A stretch of DNA of 64,000 nucleotides, taken from positions 372,001-436,000 of the forward strand of contig CAMRHE010000157.1 in assembly GCA_947044405.1 (NCBI GenBank), in the 5' to 3' direction. This document shows positions 26,224 through 37,496 of the stretch, in pieces (the stretch's first letter is position 1; every line of letters begins with the position of its first letter). The stretch comes from Leptodactylus fallax (Eukaryota; Chordata; Amphibia; Anura; Leptodactylidae). Made by a program: the position numbers and the translations under genes. The notes under the pieces were generated by a model, which was not told the DNA's origin, searched no databases, and worked only from the letters and a program-made list of their open reading frames with translations.

Positions 26224-26614
26224 TAGAGCTAAGAAGTAAACATATAGGCCATAAGGAATACGAATTGTAAAGTTATAAGGAACTGTTCTAAACTTTAGCC
26301 AAGAGTATATAAAGTCTGACATATTCCCAGTAAGCTCTGTACATGCAAGGGAAGAGTTATGACAGAGTCTGGTGTCTGTACTGCCGTAGTTTGCACAAGA
26401 TTTATCAAATGATGCATGACGTTTGGTGAATCTTCATGTCTGACACTTCTGTCTTTCACTTTGTATGTCATCTTACAGATGTCACATTGCAACAATTTTT
26501 GTGTTTTTTTTCAGAAAGTGTCATTTATAAACCTGGTATCTATCAGCTCGACAGGCTAGCCACAAACAATGTTAACACAATGTTAGACCCACAGAAGTGT
26601 AAAAGCTGATGTTA

Positions 26615-26846
26615 GGTTCACACTAGCGTTCGCCTTTCCGTTCTTTAGATCCGCTTGGGGACCCAAAAAACGGAAAGCAAACACGCTTAAAAAGACTATA
26701 ATAGACTATAATGGGGTCCGCTGGGTTTTTGCCCAAAAAATGCGGAGAGAAAAGTCCTGCTTGCAGGACTTTTCTCTCCACATTTTTCAAGCGGATTCTG
26801 GGACGGAAACCCCGAACGTAGTTCAAACGCTGTTGTGAACCTAGCC
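26615..26846. mobile_element. MITE, family C, complete, TTA TSD
   Basis: Flanked by TTA (26612-26614 and 26847-26849). The termini are GGTTCACACTAGCG and GTTGTGAACCTAGCC. The interior is a strong hairpin: GAGAGAAAAGTCCTGCTTGC against GCAGGACTTTTCTCTCC. Confidence 0.85.
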
Positions 26847-26849
26847 TTA

Positions 26850-27264
26850 TTCTGCAACTTTTTGAAGTCAGATGTCTCGAGTGCAGGGTGTGACAAATTC
26901 TACCCAATGTTCCTTAAAGGGGCTTTCAAAATGTAAATAAAGTCATGAAATGGCGTACCATTAATAAAAAAAAATATTATTTATCAAATGTGCCCTGTCC
27001 AGCACTGCAGCAGCATCCTTGTCAGGCTGGAAAAGATGACGTTTGTGGTCCCATGACCGCTGGAGTCAGTCACTGGAATGAGCAGTGACCTGTACACAAA
27101 CAGCACATGACCGGCCTCAGCAGTCATATGTCATATCTGGACTCGTCATTGGCCAGTGATTGACTGCAGCGGTCACATGACCACAAAAGGGAAGACAATA
27201 CTTCCAGACAGCCGGCACTAGAATGGGCCACATTCAGAAGGCGAGTAATGTTTTTTTATTTATG
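26850..27264. repeat. Host sequence of family D MITE, probable TTAA repeat
   Basis: CCTTAAAGGGGCTTTCAAAA near 26910, the GC-rich interior with repeated GGTCACATGACC-like palindromes (27050-27185), and GCGAGTAATGTTTTTTTATT before the next element look like a TTAA-type MITE into which family D inserted. The right end is uncertain. Confidence 0.4.
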
Positions 27265-27267
27265 TTA

Positions 27268-27602
27268 GGGTGGGTTCACACTTGCGGCGGCACTTCATCC
27301 GCCGCAAATCCGACCTAAATGTCGGAAAACCTTCACTGGATAGAGGAAGGTTTGCGACGCATTGCTTAAAACCCCATTCACTTGAATGAGGTTTTAAAGC
27401 AATGCGCTGGTGTGCGCTTACACCCTCTGCACTGCGAAGCCGTTTTTTTCGTCGGACACAAAGTCCTGCATGTCCGACTTTGTTACCAGCGAAAAAAAAC
27501 GGCTTCGCAGTGCAGAGGGTGTAAGCCTTTCCCTATCCAGTTTTCCGACATTTTGATCGGATTCGCGTCAGATGGAGTTCCGCCGCAAGTGTGAACCCTC
27601 CC
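27268..27602. mobile_element. Hairpin MITE, family D, TTA TSD
   Basis: Flanked by TTA (27265-27267 and 27603-27605). The termini GGGTGGGTTCACACTTGCGG and CCGCAAGTGTGAACCCTCCC are nearly perfect inverted repeats. A central hairpin has arms of about 36 bp (GCTTACACCCTCTGCACTGC... against ...GCAGTGCAGAGGGTGTAAGC), plus a second pair around GTCGGACACAAAGTC / TGTCCGACTTTGTT. Confidence 0.88.
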
Positions 27603-28199
27603 TTACTCCATTTCCTGTCTTTTTTTTTTAATCAATTTTAAATTAGTCAGACAGCCCTCTTCCATCTGAGAAGCTGTAGAAAAAGACAGTGAAATGCCTC
27701 AATATATGGATTTTTATTTGGAGGTGTTTTGGCTATATGGAAAAGCTCTAGTCAAGCTGGGAAATGAATCACAAAATAATCTAAACCAAAAGTCAGCTTA
27801 TTTGATGTAAACTTGACAACTTCAATTATTTCTATTATTTTGTCATCCTGTCTCACCGCCATTGGCTAAAGGATATGTCACTAATTGTAGGCTATCCATC
27901 GAGGATTGCTGATATAAGAATAACTGAAACCAAAAGCATGCCGTGGATATAAATAGAAGGTGTGGCATGTAAAAAGGGGAGTGTCCTAAAATAATCATTG
28001 ATTAATCATAATAGAAGTAAAGTGTTCAATTAATTATGATTTTGATCATAATCACCCAGCCCTAAACTCTAGTGCGATTCTTCAGTAAAGTATTGAGCAT
28101 ATGTTATGGATTATTCTCCTGTAAAATATTGATTGCTATGATTATGAAAATCTTTATAAAAACACAATAAAAAGTTTCATGTAAGTAAACCCTTATTAA

Positions 28200-28535
28200 G
28201 GTTATTGCTCCACGTAGCGGGCCACAACGAAAAAACCTTGTGGGAAAACACGCAGCAGAAACGCATTGCAGTTTTTCCCGCAGCGCTTTTCATAGAAAGT
28301 CCACAGAGTTTCTCTCTGCAGACTTTCTGCTTCAATTACACCTATAGGGAAACTAATGGCATTTCCATAGGTATAATTGACATGCTGAGATTTCCAAAAA
28401 CGCAACGGTTTTAGAAATCACAGCATTTCCGTTGTGCATATTCTTCTGCAATGTGTGGATGGGATTCACCACTTTGAAGGGACTGTAAAACGCTGTGGCC
28501 AAACCGCGGCGTTTATGTCACATGGGGCTCCGGCC
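28200..28535 (-). mobile_element. MITE, family A, complete, TAA TSD
   Basis: Flanked by TAA (28197-28199 and 28536-28538). Reading inverted, it runs TGCTCCACGTAGCGGGCC, CAGTTTTTCCCGCAGCGC, CTCTGCAGACTTTCTGC, CCATAGGTATAATTGACATG, GTGTGGATGGGATTC, and ends CATGGGGCTCCGGCC. Confidence 0.87.
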
Positions 28536-28538
28536 TAA

Positions 28539-30839
28539 AACAAGATAGAGCATTTCTTTAGTATGGCCAAGGTCACACAGCCCAGTCTGGTTTATTTTAT
28601 CTTCTTCTTTTTACTTGAGGACATGCTGCAGGCTTCTAAATTTCTTCTGGAATTTTGCCAAGGATTTCATTTATTGGGGTGCAGAGTATGCAATGTGCAG
28701 GACACGCAGATTCTGCCACAGATGCTTGTGCATTTTAGAATAAGGCTACTCGGTGGCAAACATCCATAAACAAGTCGCATCTAATGACTGTTTATGATAT
28801 CACGTTGTGACCTGCAACTTTGCATCACTGGGACAAGACAATCGCAAAAAATCCATCACTAATGGATTCTCGCCGCAGGTCCCAATTCTAATGTGACTTT
28901 TTCACCACAGACTTCTTTGGAAGTCAAATGGAATTGTGACTCGAAAGTGACATGTCTGCAACTTGACTGTTGACAGCCAAACTGCAGCTCTAAAAAAAAA
29001 AGGTGTGCAACAGTGAGTTGCAGAGAAGTCACTTAAATGTTTTAGTAGAGCAACCTGTCTACTATTTTTTTATTGCGTGACACCTCACAGTGCACAGTGT
29101 CCCAAAAAACCCTGTTGAAATGCTGTCCATACCAAAATTTAAAAAAAAAAAAATCTTCACTGCACATGCGCCGCCAGAGGTCTGTGGGTGGTTTAGTGTC
29201 CCTATTCGCTCTAACAGGTTCCCTTTAGGGCTAGCTGCTTGCTGGCATTTATGGTCCGGAACATATAGACCATATATTAGACAGTATCATAGTTATCTAC
29301 GATGCCAAGATTACAGTAGGGTCTTTGGTCAGAGTGCAGTCCAGGAAATACTGCCGACATACAGGCCGTATTTTCTGGACCATAAAAGCCATAAATGCCT
29401 GACAGATGAGGGTCCCACCTTATTGACCTGTTCCCCCATTCTCCACATAGATGCATATCCTGTGAATGTGTTATAAAAGTCTAAGGTGGCAACATCCCTC
29501 TAACGCCATTTCTGCAGATGAGTTTTTCAGCTCTGTGTCAACCTTATACTAGCTATTTTTTTAATTTCATTTTCCACAAAATTGACATCTCTAAAGTTTA
29601 ACAAATGTACATATGTAAACACGTATATTTAATGTAGTAAGCACAGACTAACCTGACAGATTTCACTTCAGCTTTGTGTGAAATCCTAAGACATACAGCG
29701 TATGCAGCAGATCTAAAAAACCTACCACATAACATCAAATCCATGCAAAAATCTTAGCAAAAACTGCTATGTAAGAGTACCATGTGAATATACCCTAACA
29801 AGAAAGTCTGCTCTTCACATATTCACATGCCACAGTAAAGACCATACATGACATTAAGCAAATGCATCTATACAGAGGAACCCATCATCTGTGGTGTAGT
29901 CATCCTCCACAGCCTGGGTGTGGCCATAATCTTACATTTCATTACCTTTAGTTGTATTCAAGTCGACCATAGTTTATGGCAAAACAGTACTTATAAACTA
30001 CCAATTATTCAAGGACTTTAATATGGGACCTCAGCAGTGCCCCCCTACAAAATATTGCATCGTCTTTGGAGGACTGCTGTCTGTGGCCATCCCCCTGCAA
30101 AGGGCCCCTATATATAATCATCTATGGACAGCTAGTGCTTCCCAGTAATGGGCCCCGATATACAATCCTCCGGAGGCCGCTCATTTCCTACAACTTTTAG
30201 GAATGACAGTATATTCAGTATCAAAAGTGCAAACCATGTATGTTATGTTTCCCATGCAGCGCACTATATACACATTTCATATAATAGTATACATTATATA
30301 GAGTATTTCTAAACAGAAGGGACTGTCTGGACTGTTCTTCATTTCTGTAATTCTGGTGTGTGCTGGTGTGTAGATCCTGCATATGCCATGGAGTAGTACT
30401 TCTACATCACCACTATGATCACTGTACAGGTAGGGCGTATGCTATGGGGACAGGGTGGTTTCTCCTATGCACAGCGTGAAGGGAAGAACCACTTTAAGCA
30501 AACCACATGCAACATAGTCAAGTGGGCACCCGGTTGCTTGGATGACTATCAGGCGAGGGGACACCCGTGTCAATGTACAACATTATACTAGTAGATGTAG
30601 CATCAGTCACTGACATCAGGGGCGCTCTGGTGGGCAGTAATTCACTCAGAACATATGCTCAATTTGGCCACTAAAATAAAATATAACTACGTATACAACG
30701 TACAATCCTCATACTGTCTGCATGTGTGCCAGCCCATAGACAGGACCAACCTAGGTGCCAACATGACTTGTGAGTAGCCAGCAATAAGAACTGTGAAGAA
30801 AAAGGTAAAGCACTGACTGCATAGCTAGAAGTACATTGG
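28539..30839. other. Intron 1 promoter-proximal segment
   Basis: No gene was recognised. Composition moves from AT-rich to more balanced towards the promoter. Bases about 29090-29245 (GCACATGCGCCGCCAGAGG, TAACAGGTTCCCTTTAGGG) may be an old repeat. Open frames are short and without domains. Confidence 0.4.
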
Positions 30840-31640
30840 CGGCTAGGCTCCTGGGACTTGTAGTTCTTGGGCAGCTACAGACAGTCCACGTTGCTAGGCT
30901 GCAGAGCCCATGTGGTGACAACACCGCTCACTTTACAGGAGTTTGGTAACTTGTCGCCCCTCTCCCCCTCCCGGAGGACACGTCTATGCAGCACAGCAGA
31001 GCGCACTGACACTACCCCTGCAGGCAGAGCTCCGTGGCAGGAAGCGCCTGTACTACTCGTCTCTGCTGCTCCTGTCTAACTCCCCAGCACACAAGTCCGT
31101 GCCAGTGACCCCCAACAAATCCCCCCTCACTATCACTCTCATAGCCACCGGCACTGCACGGGTTACCACGGCGCACCCCATAACTTACAGCCATAGTGAG
31201 GACGGAGGAGCCCGTCCACATCATCCGAGGTGGACATGGTGACCGCTGACGGGTTCTGGATCCGATCTGGACCGCTTCAATTCCACCCGATGGAGAGAAG
31301 GGGAGGGAAGGTTAGAGAGGGGGCAATAAGGACAGCAGACAACTTCTCCAGAGGTCCAGGAGCCTCCTCGGTGCCTGAGAGAGAGAAGCCCGGGTGTGTC
31401 CGCCCCGCCCCCACCATCTTCAGCCTATAAGAGCCCCAGTCAGTCCCACAGGCTGCTGCCAAAAGGAGAGCTTGTCACCGCGGCGCTATGTGCGACTTTA
31501 CTGCGCGCCACTACTAGCGCTACAGCCAGGCACATGTCCTGGATCCTGCTCCACTTATACCCCTCTGGGAAGTCTTACCAATAATGGGGGACAGCGTGCT
31601 TCAGTGACGGCATTAAAGTAAAGATACTGCCACCTCCGTG
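30840..31640 (-). promoter_or_regulatory. iqgap1: CpG-rich iqgap1 promoter and 5' UTR region
   Basis: This block has many CpG dinucleotides (for example around 31040, 31140-31230, 31400 and 31480-31510), in contrast to the CpG-poor flanks. It contains the iqgap1 start codon. Upstream on the minus strand is an Sp1-like GC box (GGGGGCGGGGCGG, about 31401-31413). On the plus strand TATAAGAG occurs at 31426-31433. Within intron 1, CTGGGACTTGTAGTTC at 30851-30866 resembles the reverse of the ZNF143/SBS motif (ACTACAANTCCCAG). The transcription start cannot be fixed from sequence; the 5' UTR probably begins somewhere in 31240-31500. No transposon was recognised inside the block. Confidence 0.7.
31189..31237 (-). 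CDS. iqgap1: iqgap1 coding exon 1 (start codon to first donor)
   Basis: The minus strand reads ATG in a good initiation context (ACC before the ATG), then 16 codons giving MSTSDDVDGLLRPHYG plus one extra base (T), followed by a consensus GTAAGT donor at 31188-31183. Mammalian IQGAP1 starts with a very similar acidic stretch that also ends RPHYG at the first exon boundary, but is two residues longer. The spare T pairs with CT at the start of the exon at 6194 to make the serine that follows RPHYG in the family. IQGAP1 is a cytoplasmic and cortical scaffold that binds F-actin, calmodulin, CDC42/RAC1 and MAPK components. This exon is only the short N-terminal leader before the calponin-homology domain. 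IQGAP2 is less likely because its leader differs (RPRYG). The exon lies in a CpG-rich block, as expected for a first exon. Confidence 0.92.
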
Positions 31641-31829
31641 TCCCATATGTGCGGCACATTCACAGACATGACACATGAGGAATATGTCGCCCGTGAGCCA
31701 CTTTAGACCAGAGCTTGAAACCCCTATATATATTAGGATTTCTGGCGTCCATTTTCATGTCGTTCATGGTTGCTTTGTAAATGTTACTTTTTGGACTGCA
31801 AAACCATAAGAACAATAAATTGCAGATAA

Positions 31830-32015
31830 GGCTGGATTCACACCAGCGCTCGCACTTTGTTAGGGGATTCCGTCACCAAATCCACTTGAAAAAGCAGGAC
31901 TTTTCTCTCTGCATTTTTCAGGCGGAAACCACTTTTTAAGTGGACTGGGTTTCCGTTTTTGGGTCCCCAAGTGGACCCAAGGAACAGAAACCCGAACTAT
32001 AGTGTGAACCTAGAG
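31830..32015. mobile_element. MITE, family C, TAA TSD, next to promoter
   Basis: Flanked by TAA (31827-31829 and 32016-32018). The termini are GGCTGGATTCACACCAGCG and AGTGTGAACCTAGAG. The core has GCAGGACTTTTCTCTCTGC and GGCGGAAACC. It sits about 0.6 kb upstream of the iqgap1 start codon, just outside the CpG-rich block. Confidence 0.83.
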
Positions 32016-32312
32016 TAAGCGATATGGAGAAAACCAATGGTCATGGGAGAAGTGTCCGCTGGGCGGATTCCTGATGGCTTCTCCACACCAAGGTCACCTG
32101 TCAGACTGGGGTACCTGGGCCAACGGGTAAAATTCATTCTGAGGGCCAACTAAACAGTTACATGGAAATATTACGTTGGCAAATTCCTAAAATGTTGCAG
32201 ACATAATTTTTTTTTCCAGTATTAGCTTCCTGCCTAGTCCTTGCCTCTGATTATTTCTGCCCCGGGGCCCTGTCAGTTGTCTGCTGCTTGGATTTTGCCT
32301 TGTACTCTGTGA

Positions 32313-32375
32313 GGCTAAGGCCCCATGTTGCAAAACACAGCTAATAATAAAAACTGCAAAAAAACAATGCAGTAC
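32313..32375. mobile_element. MITE, family B, one end only
   Basis: GGCTAAGGCCCCATGTTGC, then AAACACAGCTAATAATAAAAACTGC. The right arm is absent. Confidence 0.6.
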
Positions 32376-32582
32376 AAACACTCTGGTGGATGGTATTCAC
32401 ATTCACTTCAGTGGGAACACTGGAGATAACCAAAGGACACTCAGCTATCTCCTGTGATTCCATTAAAGTGAATGGGAGCGCCAGTCACACTTATTCACCT
32501 GTGGGCCCATCCGAGCCTGACCCTATAGCAAATAGGGGTGGAGAGGAGTCACTTCTCCCAGTGCTCTGTGCTTTTAAAAACC

Positions 32583-32745
32583 ATGGGGGAGATTTATCAA
32601 ATCTGATGCAAGGTAAAGTCAGGGGTTGTACATAGCAACCACATTCCACTTCTTTTTTTTTCAGAGGCACGTTGTAAAATGAATGCAGTAACCTGTTTGG
32701 CTGCCATGGGCAACTATGCCACTTTTCCATTCACCAGAAAAAGCG
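32583..32745. mobile_element. MITE of the AGATTTATCAAA type, partial
   Basis: ATGGGGGAGATTTATCAAAT starts it; GTACATAGCAACCACATTCCAC and GGCTGCCATGGGCAACTATG are inverted halves around a central TTTTTTTTTCAGAGGC. This resembles a frog palindromic repeat known to me by sequence. The right terminus is degraded. Confidence 0.55.
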
Positions 32746-33417
32746 CCCCATATGTTTCTCTGACATTCAGCAGCCTTTTTTAGAGTAAAATTTCCGTCTT
32801 TGTTATGGGGAAGCCCGATATTGGGTAGCATGAACCTCCTGACAGATTTCTATTTTGGCCAAACATAACCGAGATGGGATCATTGGTCTTATTTTCCCAT
32901 CCATCATAACTACACTGTTTCCATAACTTCATAATTTCTATTTTCTGTACATGATTGTGGGGGGGTGGGCATCCATAATCATGTACAGATAAAAAGAATT
33001 TAAAAAATCTACAATTAGAAAATAAAAATATTAGAAAAAGTGATATATTTCAATATCTGGCCATAATAAATAAAAAAAATTTGTGAAACATTCTCTTGAC
33101 AAAGCTCATCTAGACCAAGATTCTGTTTCATGGCAAAGATACAATCAAAAGAAAAAAAAATTGTGAGTAGCTGTAGCCTTAGGCTGAGGTAACACTGACA
33201 TTTTGTTGCGTAAACGTCACACAGGAATGCACTGCCGTGTGACAGTCACATGTATATGTGGCTTTCCTGTGCCTGTCATGCAACAAAATATCAAGAAGGA
33301 AGACATGAGGTATCAGTGGTTTTTTACAAGTTACATGACTACAACTGCTGCATGGCAGTTGCTATGGAAGTGGTGACAAAATGTATATCCATCGTCTGTC
33401 TCATATAATAACTGTAG
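32746..33417. other. Upstream flank, nothing recognised
   Basis: AT-rich, with a short GGGGGGTGGGC run at about 32958 in an inverted context (ATGATTGTGG..CCATAATCATG). GTGACAGTCACATGTATATG near 33239 lies in a short imperfect palindrome. No gene. Confidence 0.4.
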
Positions 33418-34135
33418 ATTCTGCCAAATTCTGCCTGAAGTCATGCTCAATCTTCAGGCGGATTCCACCTAGTAACTTCATAAGATGAATGAGAGGCTGA
33501 CAAATACTGACTGGGCGGTGCAGAATTTGCAAATTCTGCAACAGATTCCGTGGCGAAATTTTGACAAGCAGAAAAATCAGCTTCAAACTCCCTAAGAGGT
33601 TGTTCACACAGTGGACTAGACGAAAATTCAGCTTCAAGAATTTTTCCTAGTTGATAAAATTCAGCTTCAGGCCAGGGCCCCACATGGTGTAAACGCTGCG
33701 GTTTGGCCACGGTGGAAACGCTGCAGCAAAAACCGCGCGTTTTACAGTCCCTGCGACTAGCGAATCCCATCCAATCACTGAGGAAAAATACGTGCAGTGG
33801 ACACGCTGCGATTTCCAAAACTGTTGCGGAAACGGTTTCCCTATAGCTATAATGGAAGCAGAAAGTCCACTGTGAACTTTCTGTGAAAAACACTGCAGGA
33901 AAAAACGCAATGCGTTTCCGCCACGAGTTTTCCCGCAGCGCTTTTTCGCTGCGGCCCGATATTTGGGACCTTTGCCTCAGGAATTTAAAGCTGAATTTTC
34001 TGCTTATCTAAATTTCGTGTCAAATTCTGACCTTCCAGGCGGTATTTTATGCCTCCCATTCACTTAAGTGAGAGATATCAGAATTGAGCATGACACTTAT
34101 GTTTCCACTAGCTGAAAAAATTCAGTATCTGACGC
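33418..34135. repeat. Palindromic repeat split by a family A MITE
   Basis: Left of the MITE are AAATTCTGCCTGAAGTCATG, GACAAGCAGAAAAATCAGC and ATTCAGCTTCA. To the right come the complements: AAAGCTGAATTTTCTGCTTATC, TCAAATTCTGACCTTCCAGG and AGAATTGAGCATGAC. The two halves pair as one long inverted repeat once 33670-33976 is set aside. Confidence 0.6.
33670..33976 (+). mobile_element. MITE, family A, with 3-bp TCA repeat at ends
   Basis: TCA is at 33667-33669 and 33977-33979. Landmarks: GCCAGGGCCCCACATGG, AACGCTGCGGTTTGGCCACG, ACGCTGCGATTTCCAAAACT, CCCGCAGCGCTTTTTCGCTG. TCA rather than TTA or TAA may reflect later mutation on both sides or loose target choice. Confidence 0.8.
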
Positions 34136-34671
34136 CGATTTAAATCAATAGGGGCTGGTTTCAGGTGGAATTTGGAACTGATTTTGAGGCGGAATACAAA
34201 GCCACACCCCTTCCTCTGAGAATTCACACTTACATGTCTAGTATGCCTAGTCAGTAAAAAAAAAATGTTAGTTCTAACTAGACACACCAAAGATGTCCCA
34301 CGTTTATGCCAGTGTCTAGTCATAACCACAGTAGTAAATCTGGGCCAAAGACAGGGGCATAAGATAAACTATAGACACCTTCAGTATTGTTCATTTACTC
34401 TATGTTGATTATCTTTTATCAAGGAGAACAGTATTAGTATCAAAACTCATGTTAATAAAAGGCTTTCTGAACTAGACCAGAAGAATCTACAGAGGTAACT
34501 GCTGTTGTACTATGACCATAGCACCCAGACATCCCATGGTTACAATAAAATAAGTTTAGCTCAACCTTGGGCTTTATAATGATCTAATGATAGCCATACA
34601 CCTTAGACAGATGCAGTCAGTTGTCTGTGCTGACCCCACCAAACACATGCATATTTGGCTTTGGCTTCAGA
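34136..34671. other. Upstream flank, nothing recognised
   Basis: No supported gene. GATAGCCATACACC near 34589 is the recurring GGCCATACAC-like segment. Confidence 0.4.
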
Positions 34672-35014
34672 TTAAAGGGGTTGTCCAGGATAAAAAATAT
34701 ATATTTTAGGCGAGGGAAGGTGAAAAAAAAAACAACATATTCACCTGTCCCTTTTGCATCGGTGTTCACTTCCGGTGGAAGACCCTGCCACACGTGATGG
34801 CTGAAGCCAATCAACGGCCTAAGGAAAGGGGCCCGGGGCGTCACAAATAAAACGGGGACTTCCAGCAAAACAAGACAGCAGAGCAGAAGGACTGGACCAC
34901 GCCGGCAGACACTGGAGCACCAGGGACAAGTGAGTATGTTTTTTTTAATTTTTTTTTTTCACCTTCCCTGTCCTAATATATAAATTAAAAATGTATCCTG
35001 GACAACCTTTTTAA
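34672..35014. mobile_element. TTAA-flanked MITE (piggyBac-like), complete
   Basis: TTAA occurs at both ends (34672-34675 and 35011-35014). The terminal repeats are AAAGGGGTTGTCCAGGATAA and ATCCTGGACAACCTTTT. Inner arms GGCGAGGGAAGGTGAAAAAA and TTTTTTTTTCACCTTCCCTG also pair. The GC-rich middle (GGGGCCCGGGGCGTC) is non-coding. TTAA targets suggest piggyBac-type mobilisation (inference). Confidence 0.82.
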
Positions 35015-36175
35015 GTTACTGTCAAGTACCTCTGGTGGTGGCTGATCACCCCAATACAAAATGATCGATTGGGCAATAGGAATTTATGTGCCTATCCTTT
35101 TGTTTTTGAGGAGATAAGCTGCTGCCACAGGTGTCTGGAAACTGGAAAATAAATAAAGAACACCTAAAACTTAACTTTTACTACTATAGCTAATTAAAGT
35201 TAAAACTACTCAAAAAGAATTAGTGGTATAGGTTGTGCTAGCTGCATGTGGGGCTACTGTTAAAAAAAGCCAAAACTAACTCAGAGTGAGAGTGAGAGTC
35301 CCCCACATATGTAGGTCCCAGTGTAGGTCCTCACACTATTTTGTAGGATATAGTGGTCCAACTGCATATGTATGACTCTCTTAGAGATGAATCTTTACTA
35401 TAAGAGCCCCCCCCCCCCCAAATGTAATGGACATACAGCATTAATGGACAATGAAATGTGGATATGAGAGAACAAGCCTCAGAGATTATGCCATCAGAAA
35501 TAAGACACTTAATACTATGTCCTTGGCTTATGAGTCCCATTCCTCAATGCCACCTAAAAAAAAGTCCACTGCTCTATGTAACATGTCCAACATAGGGTAT
35601 AGACTATCTATAGCGGATTGTATCCTCATGTAAAGATACGCTAGGCCCTATGAAGGGATCACTATCCCTGGCTAACTGGTACCTAAACTGTCCCTTTACT
35701 AGCCCACTTTATTAACCCTACACGTTTCTGTGTATAATGACATACACTTCTTCAGGGGATCTACGGCTGCTGGCTATATAAATAAAGTATGGAGAAACAA
35801 ATAGAGCAGAACATGGAGGTAGCCACCGTCCACTGACGCGACCTCCGCGTCTGCATGTCGGTATATGAATGACTGCCCACAGGTGTGTGACCACAGCTTA
35901 CTTTCCTCTTCCTTCTGAGAACATATGGTCCTTATCTCCCCCATACACATTACATGGTTAGCCAATCTCACTGAAAACAATGGATTTGGACAACATTTGT
36001 CTAATGTGTATGGCTTTTGTTTGATATGATGACATGCACCCTAAGGCTTGTAGAGTCCAAGGAAAATGGCACGTGGATAATATCCGTGATCTGTCCATGT
36101 CCTCAGGCCCATTCATTCCCTCCAGTGAGCCTGGGTCACAAAATACATGGCAAGCACCCGTTCATGGAGCCTAAA
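35015..36175. other. Upstream flank, C homopolymer only
   Basis: A poly-C run lies at about 35407-35419. No gene or clear mobile element was seen. Confidence 0.4.
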
Positions 36176-36372
36176 ACTAAGGCCTAATGTTGCGGAAATC
36201 CTCTTTATTTTGTTTGCATTTTTTTTAAGCCAAACCCAGGAGTGGCTACAAAAGGAATGGAATATAAGAAGATTTTATATTTCTCCCTTCACCTTAATCC
36301 GGTATTGGCTGTAGCTGCTGCATAACCTGCAACAAAAAAGCAGCTTTTCCACAAAATGGGGCCTTAGTCTTA
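36176..36372. mobile_element. MITE, family B, diverged
   Basis: AACTAAGGCCTAATGTTGCG to AAAATGGGGCCTTAGTCTTA, with AAGCCAAACCCAGGAGTGGC inside. It is more diverged than the copies at 19219 or 22115. Confidence 0.7.
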
Positions 36373-37370
36373 GGCTCCATGAATGTGTGCTTTGCCAATG
36401 GTTACCTGTTTCACTACTATGAGTGAAAGTTGTGGGTGTTAGGAATGAGCCACTCAGAAGAGCTGGTTTTGGAGTATGTACACACATACCATATCTTCTC
36501 TGCATTTTTTATACATTTTTGTGTAAAATAAAAATTCTATAACGTATACAACTGCTGTGGAAACTCTGGTAAAACATGCCATTGAGCATGCCATTAGCTT
36601 TTATCTAAAGCTTGCCAAGTGTTTCTTTTCCAATATGTATTCCATTTAGTATGATTTGTAAGAAGGTAAGTAGCAGCGCAGACATTGCATTAGTATCCTC
36701 CTTGTGCTCCACTGGTAATTTGCAAATCATGAGGTGTAAAGTTACAATTTGCGCAATAAAACCTAAGTGTACTCTACAGTATAGTCAATATATGTTTATG
36801 GTGTACAGGTATATCAATCTGACATAGGGCATAACTGCAATGCAAATAGATAGAAAGTAATAAAATCATAGACAATCCATTTTATGGTTGTGGTTAACAC
36901 AAGGAGTCTGTCTCTATAAAAAAATAAAACAATTCTGTGAAGGATCTCTGCAAGTAGACATTAGAAAGGATATATTGAATATATTACAGGAGTCATTGAA
37001 GGAGTTGCTCATAGCAACCAATTATATTCCAAATATCTTTTTTCTATGGTCCTTTGGGACATAATAGTAGGATATTAATTGATTGTGCTTTTCTATAGTT
37101 TTGATCATTCTACTGTATGTTACATTATTCACATACAAGTTGTGATGTACTTGTTTATTCATAGTTGTATCCAATGAGCAGTTCCATATGTAGTTTACTG
37201 AGCACTTCCATTTCTTCCTCCATAGACTAATATACGTGACGTTTTGTGGTAACATCCCCTTTTTCAAGCATGACTTGACTAGTTCTTGAGACATCCTCCA
37301 CTGTGCAATACATAGGGAGCCACAATACTCACTTCTGCTCTGAAAGAAGTGACATCATTGAATGCAGATA
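36373..37370. other. Upstream flank, nothing recognised
   Basis: AT-rich. The 90-residue minus-strand frame (37022-37294) has no recognisable domain and ordinary AT-rich composition. Confidence 0.4.
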
Positions 37371-37496
37371 AGTGAAATTGGCTTGGCTAAAATCCCTTTT
37401 GCTGTTTTAAGACTCGGTGAGTCAAAAGCAAATTGAGGATCTGTTACATCCAACAGAGGGCGCATGAGCTCCCCAGCTCCTTTCCCATAATGCCTT
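37371..37496 (+). repeat. 126-bp dispersed repeat, copy 2
   Basis: Same length and orientation as 15852-15977, with about four substitutions, all within two short clusters. The flanks do not match, so 126 bp is the shared unit in this window. Confidence 0.8.

Noticed and set aside
30867..31430. Several plus-strand frames over the CpG-rich block
   Set aside because: They are antisense to iqgap1 exon 1 and its 5' UTR; GC-rich DNA lacks stops by composition. No splice signals or family resemblance.
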